Assembly: GCA_900299425.1 (NCBI GenBank)
Contig: OMJU01000030.1
Span: forward strand, 1-64,000
Direction: 5' to 3'
DNA: 64,000 nucleotides
Source of the DNA: Candidatus Rokuibacteriota bacterium
Lineage (GTDB): Bacteria; Bacteroidota; Bacteroidia; Flavobacteriales; Flavobacteriaceae
Each line of letters opens with the position of its first letter. Within the stretch, counting starts at the first letter, position 1. Both the position numbers and the translations under genes were made by a program. Shown piece after piece: positions 60,513 to 64,000 of the stretch. The notes under the pieces are model-generated. The model searched no databases. It saw only the letters and a list, made by a program, of their open reading frames with translations, and was not told where the DNA came from.

Positions 60513-61301
60513 ATGAATCGAGCGAAGTGCTATACCATAAATGGTTTTTCTGAAGAGCACACAGGCGGCAACCCCGCCTGTGTGATTCCTTTAGAGCGTT
60601 GGTTAGAGCCCAATCATATGCAAGCGATAGCCATAGAAATGGGTGTAGCCGAGACTGCTTTTTTCGTTCCTGAAAAAGATGGTTTTGCATTGAGATGGTT
60701 TACCCCAGATCTAGAGATTGACCTATGTGGACACGCCACCCTGGCTGCTGCCCATTGCATAAAAACCCATCTGGGTTATCGAGAACCAGTTGTTAAGTTT
60801 TATTCAAAAAGCGGGGTGCTATCGGTGCGTTTTGAGCGGAATAGATACGTCCTTGATTTTCCCTCTCGACCTGGGATGCCGGCTGATTTGCCAGAGACTA
60901 TTTCCAAAGCTTTGAGCCATCAACCCCTTGAGGTGTATAAAGCACGCGATTATCTTTTGATCTATCACCGACAAGAGGAAGTGGAGGCGCTGACCATTGA
61001 TCGGGCTATATTCGATCAAATTAATCTGGGAACTGGTGGAGTAATTGTTTCTGCTCCTGGAAAATCTCATGATTTTGTCTCCCGTTTTTTTACGCCTCAG
61101 GCGACGATTCTTGAAGACCCTGTTACTGGATCGGCACATTGTACTTTGACGCCTTATTGGGCTGATCGATTAAAAAAATCAAGTTTAACGGCGCGTCAGT
61201 GCTCGGCAAGAAGCGGTGAACTAAAATGTCTCGATCAGGGTGATCGTGTATTGATTAGTGGTCACGCTGTAACGACACATGATTCCTGCATTCAGTGGTA
61301 G
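60513..61301 (+). CDS. PhzF family isomerase
   Basis: CYTINGFSEEHTGGNPACVIPL, FVPEKDGFALRWFTPDLEIDLCGHATLAAAH, EDPVTGSAHCTLTPYW. Confidence 0.94.
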   Translation: MNRAKCYTINGFSEEHTGGNPACVIPLERWLEPNHMQAIAIEMGVAETAFFVPEKDGFALRWFTPDLEIDLCGHATLAAAHCIKTHLGYREPVVKFYSKSGVLSVRFERNRYVLDFPSRPGMPADLPETISKALSHQPLEVYKARDYLLIYHRQEEVEALTIDRAIFDQINLGTGGVIVSAPGKSHDFVSRFFTPQATILEDPVTGSAHCTLTPYWADRLKKSSLTARQCSARSGELKCLDQGDRVLISGHAVTTHDSCIQW

Positions 61302-61546
61302 TTTAGCCGTACGAATCTCTGCTGCTTTAATTATAGAAATCCCTGTGGCCTGACCAGACCTATGAATTTGAGTTTTGGCACCTGATTAATGGACAGATTT
61401 CAGACGCAAAATGGCATTCAGGCCAGGTGGTAATGAACATAAGGGCTAGTGGAAACCCATTAAAATCAGGAGTTAATGTATTTATAGGCCGAACCAAATC
61501 TTGAAGATTGATAGAATTTATTTAACTATAGAATAAATATTCATCA

Positions 61547-61729
61547 ATGAATTTTCTCAATAAATACTATCCTCTTGTCTTATCCTTTATTGCCATGCTC
61601 TACTCGGTGATTTTGTGGTTCTCTGGGGATAAAGATGCAGGCCTTTATGTGGGCCTTTTGCCAATCACAATTTTAGCGTTTACCTTGGTGTTCGCTCAAA
61701 TTCAAAATCAACATAAAGGAAAGAAGTGA
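61547..61729 (+). CDS. small two-TM membrane protein (60 aa)
   Basis: MNFLNKYYPLVLSFIAMLYSVILWFSGDKDAGLYVGLLPITILAFTLVFAQIQNQHKGKK; TGATG overlap with next ORF. Confidence 0.6.
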   Translation: MNFLNKYYPLVLSFIAMLYSVILWFSGDKDAGLYVGLLPITILAFTLVFAQIQNQHKGKK

Positions 61730-61881
61730 TGCAAGACGGTTTAATGTTTACTTTCGGATTTATCATCTTAGCGGTATACGCTTACTTTATGCTTACTACC
61801 AAATCGCAACAAGAGAAAATTGAACGAGAATCACATCTTGATCAGGCTAAAGAACAAGTCAAGGACACAAAAACGTCTTAA
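61729..61881 (+). CDS. small single-TM membrane protein (50 aa, not in ORF track)
   Basis: MQDGLMFTFGFIILAVYAYFMLTTKSQQEKIERESHLDQAKEQVKDTKTS*. Confidence 0.55.
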   Translation: MQDGLMFTFGFIILAVYAYFMLTTKSQQEKIERESHLDQAKEQVKDTKTS

Positions 61882-61907
61882 CCTCTGGCGCATTAGGTCA
61901 ACTTCTT

Positions 61908-62033
61908 TTAGCTAGTTTTAATAAGGATATAGATTATGGCAATAAGTATTATGGCCCACCAGTACTTTTTGAACATTTGATCAGTCCACTTATTTGCTCC
62001 CCACATAACTTTTGGTTTTAATTGCTTTTGCAT
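61908..62033 (-). CDS. small single-TM membrane protein (41 aa)
   Basis: MQKQLKPKVMWGANKWTDQMFKKYWWAIILIAIIYILIKTS*, the C-terminal part of the listed 104-aa ORF. Confidence 0.4.
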   Translation of the reverse strand: MQKQLKPKVMWGANKWTDQMFKKYWWAIILIAIIYILIKTS

Positions 62034-62083
62034 TATGCATACCGCTGCATGCGGTATACTCCATGGACGGCAATTTATTAAAA

Positions 62084-62857
62084 CTAAATGAGTCCTGAGC
62101 CAAAGCCGACGGCTAGGACAATCAGCATTACTGCGACTATAGTTTGTAGGCGCTTTATGGTAACTTTTTTGAGGAGCTTGTTGCCGATAAATGAGCCAGT
62201 GATTCCAGCGAGAGTAGCGCAAATCACTAAATTCAGATTATCCACCAAGCCAGCTTGTGAAAAGCGCGTGGCATAAACGCTTAGGCGCGTAAAATCGACA
62301 AAGGTGGACACCACCACGGCTGTACCGATAAATGACTCTTTAGAAAGCCCAGCTTTGATTAAAAAAGCACTGCGCAGGGCGCCTTGATTGCCAGACAATC
62401 CGCCAAAAAACCCACTCATTATCCCGCCTAAAGGCAATTTATTTTTTTCAAAAGTCAAGTCCCTAAAAAATGGGATGAGGTCCATGCTGGCAAATAGGAT
62501 CAGAAGGATTGATATTATGAATTTAACACTGGACACTTCAATCAGGTTTTTTCCTAAGGTATAAGCAAATAATGGAGGAGCCTCCGCGATATGGATTAAT
62601 ATCGCCGATCCAATCAGAGCAGCCAGTACCGCTGGGATCCCAAATTTTATAAGTACTTCGCGGTTGGCATTACGCCCTACAAGAATTATCTTAAAAATAT
62701 TATTGAAAAAATGAACCACTCCGGTTAAGGCTATAGACAGCTCCACCGGAAAGAAAAACATAAACACGGGTGTGAGTATGGTGCCTAGGCCAAAACCAGA
62801 AAAAAAGGTTAAAATGGCCACTAAAAAGGCAATAATTGAGACAATTAAGATTTCCAT
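62084..62857 (-). CDS. sulfite exporter TauE/SafE family permease
   Basis: 8-TM-like; FSGFGLGTILTPVFMFFFPVELSIALTGVVHFFNNIFK, GGIMSGFFGGLSGNQGALRSAFL. Confidence 0.93.
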   Translation of the reverse strand: MEILIVSIIAFLVAILTFFSGFGLGTILTPVFMFFFPVELSIALTGVVHFFNNIFKIILVGRNANREVLIKFGIPAVLAALIGSAILIHIAEAPPLFAYTLGKNLIEVSSVKFIISILLILFASMDLIPFFRDLTFEKNKLPLGGIMSGFFGGLSGNQGALRSAFLIKAGLSKESFIGTAVVVSTFVDFTRLSVYATRFSQAGLVDNLNLVICATLAGITGSFIGNKLLKKVTIKRLQTIVAVMLIVLAVGFGSGLI

Positions 62858-62878
62858 AATAGGAATTAGTTAAAAGCC

Positions 62879-63262
62879 TCAATAAGGGGCTTTTAATTTT
62901 TTTGCTCGATAGTCCTTGAGGAGCTTCAGCGAATATACGGGGATCATTAAAAACCCCAAAATGAAAAATGCCTTGGCGCAGTAAGCTGCTGCTTGAATGT
63001 CAAATAATTCATGGGCCATCCAAGAGGTGTTTGCCGCGAGCCAAACCGTTAAAATAAAATTTTCGAGTTTTGCCATTTTACCATCGGCATAAAGCACAAG
63101 GATCACTGAAATGACCAAGGTTATGACAGCAAAAGTTACCGATATGTACTTGAAAATACTGTCCCCCTCCACATTTAAAGAGAAATACCAAGAACTATCC
63201 TTAATGATCCACAGAGGAAAGTGTAAAGCAATCAGTAGGTAAAGCAGATCCTTTCTCATCAT
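62879..63262 (-). CDS. hypothetical four-TM membrane protein
   Basis: 127 aa, four hydrophobic segments. Confidence 0.6.
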   Translation of the reverse strand: MMRKDLLYLLIALHFPLWIIKDSSWYFSLNVEGDSIFKYISVTFAVITLVISVILVLYADGKMAKLENFILTVWLAANTSWMAHELFDIQAAAYCAKAFFILGFLMIPVYSLKLLKDYRAKKLKAPY

Positions 63263-63340
63263 ATTATTAAATTAATTCTAAATTAATCAATAAAATGATG
63301 TGTTTGATTCATTTTTTTACGCGTCTGCTTGAATGATGCA

Positions 63341-63829
63341 CTAAGTGTTTTGATTGTAGATCAAACAAATTTCCTCATTTGCCTCTATTTGTCCTAGTCT
63401 AGAAAATACATCAAAGTGATTTTTTTTGTAAAACTCGGTCAGTGCCGGCTCCTCTACAGTTAACCAAAAATTTTGTTTTGGGAAATGTGCTTTTAAGTTA
63501 TCAAACCATTTAGAGGCATGTCCTCTGCCGCGGAAGTGGGGCATGGTGTAGACATAACCTATGTAGCGATAAGAAGCTTTGAGCAAAGCGTATAGCTCCA
63601 TTTCATAGGGCGTAAGCTTGGGTAAATCAGAACCAAACACAATGCCTATAGTGCTTAGGCCCTCACTTTGATCATCTGGGAATAGACCATAAACACGCGC
63701 TGATTGCGATAGTGCGTTCCACTGAGGAAGCAATTCATTTTGCCATTCTATGGGCAAAAAGCTGAAAAAGTCAGGGGCCGGATTATTTATTTCTTGAAAG
63801 TGCACACTAACGATTACAAAAGGCCCCAC
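63341..63829 (-). CDS. GNAT family N-acetyltransferase
   Basis: YIGYVYTMPHFRGRGHASKWFDNLKAHFPKQNFWLTVEEPALTEFYKKNHFDVFSRLG. Apparent GTG start. Confidence 0.85.
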   Translation of the reverse strand: MGPFVIVSVHFQEINNPAPDFFSFLPIEWQNELLPQWNALSQSARVYGLFPDDQSEGLSTIGIVFGSDLPKLTPYEMELYALLKASYRYIGYVYTMPHFRGRGHASKWFDNLKAHFPKQNFWLTVEEPALTEFYKKNHFDVFSRLGQIEANEEICLIYNQNT

Positions 63830-64000
63830 GAAAGGAGTTTGTCCGAATCTTCTGCCCAGCGGTTGCCAATATCATTGCGGTAATAACTATTGTTGATGAT
63901 AATGTTTGAAATTCGGTTATACATATTCTTTTGTGCCTCTTTCATAGTCATCCCGGTGCCTACAATAAGTAACACAATGCCCGAATTACCCGTAATGAGC
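63814..64000 (-). CDS. phosphoribosylamine--glycine ligase-like protein, C-terminal part (runs off right edge)
   Basis: Minus strand ...GIVLLIVGTGMTMKEAQKNMYNRISNIIINNSYYRNDIGNRWAEDSDKLLSWGLL*, resembling PurD C-termini (YYRxDIGxRWxEDSDKL). Confidence 0.7.
   Translation of the reverse strand, partial: LITGNSGIVLLIVGTGMTMKEAQKNMYNRISNIIINNSYYRNDIGNRWAEDSDKLLSWGLL

Overview
The window looks like a compact chromosomal segment from a marine-type Bacteroidetes (Flavobacteriaceae-like) genome, based on a GldH/RicT/PBP1A neighbourhood, an IPExxxVDY protein, a DUF5916 protein, and a TTG-N18-TAnnTTTG promoter upstream of acpP. Most of it is housekeeping: sod, purF-like, PfkB kinase, RNase H, purN, acpP-fabF-rnc-pyk, cutC, GH20, ricT-gldH-PBP1A, a CoA-transferase pair, tRNA-Arg(CCT), katG, NagB/PIG-L, glpK-glpD-glpF, gapN, a 5-oxoprolinase set with an NRAMP transporter, and a TauE/SafE protein. 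Partial genes sit at both edges: a UvrD/RecB-like helicase on the left and a purD-like ligase on the right. I found no CRISPR array, IS element, prophage or recognisable defence island. The most interesting items are: (a) a small XRE regulator divergent from a TIM-barrel / APC permease / Rieske oxygenase operon, with palindromic candidate operators between them; (b) several intergenic decayed reading frames missing from the ORF track, including an ArsR-like gene with one in-frame TAA and a frameshifted small gene abutting gapN; (c) a tRNA-Arg that covers the stop codon of the convergent epimerase gene; (d) a pxpB-pxpC fusion next to pxpA and NRAMP; and (e) a cluster of very small membrane proteins near 61.5-63.3 kb. 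I cannot claim a clearly new biological system from sequence alone. The XRE/Rieske locus is the best candidate for follow-up.
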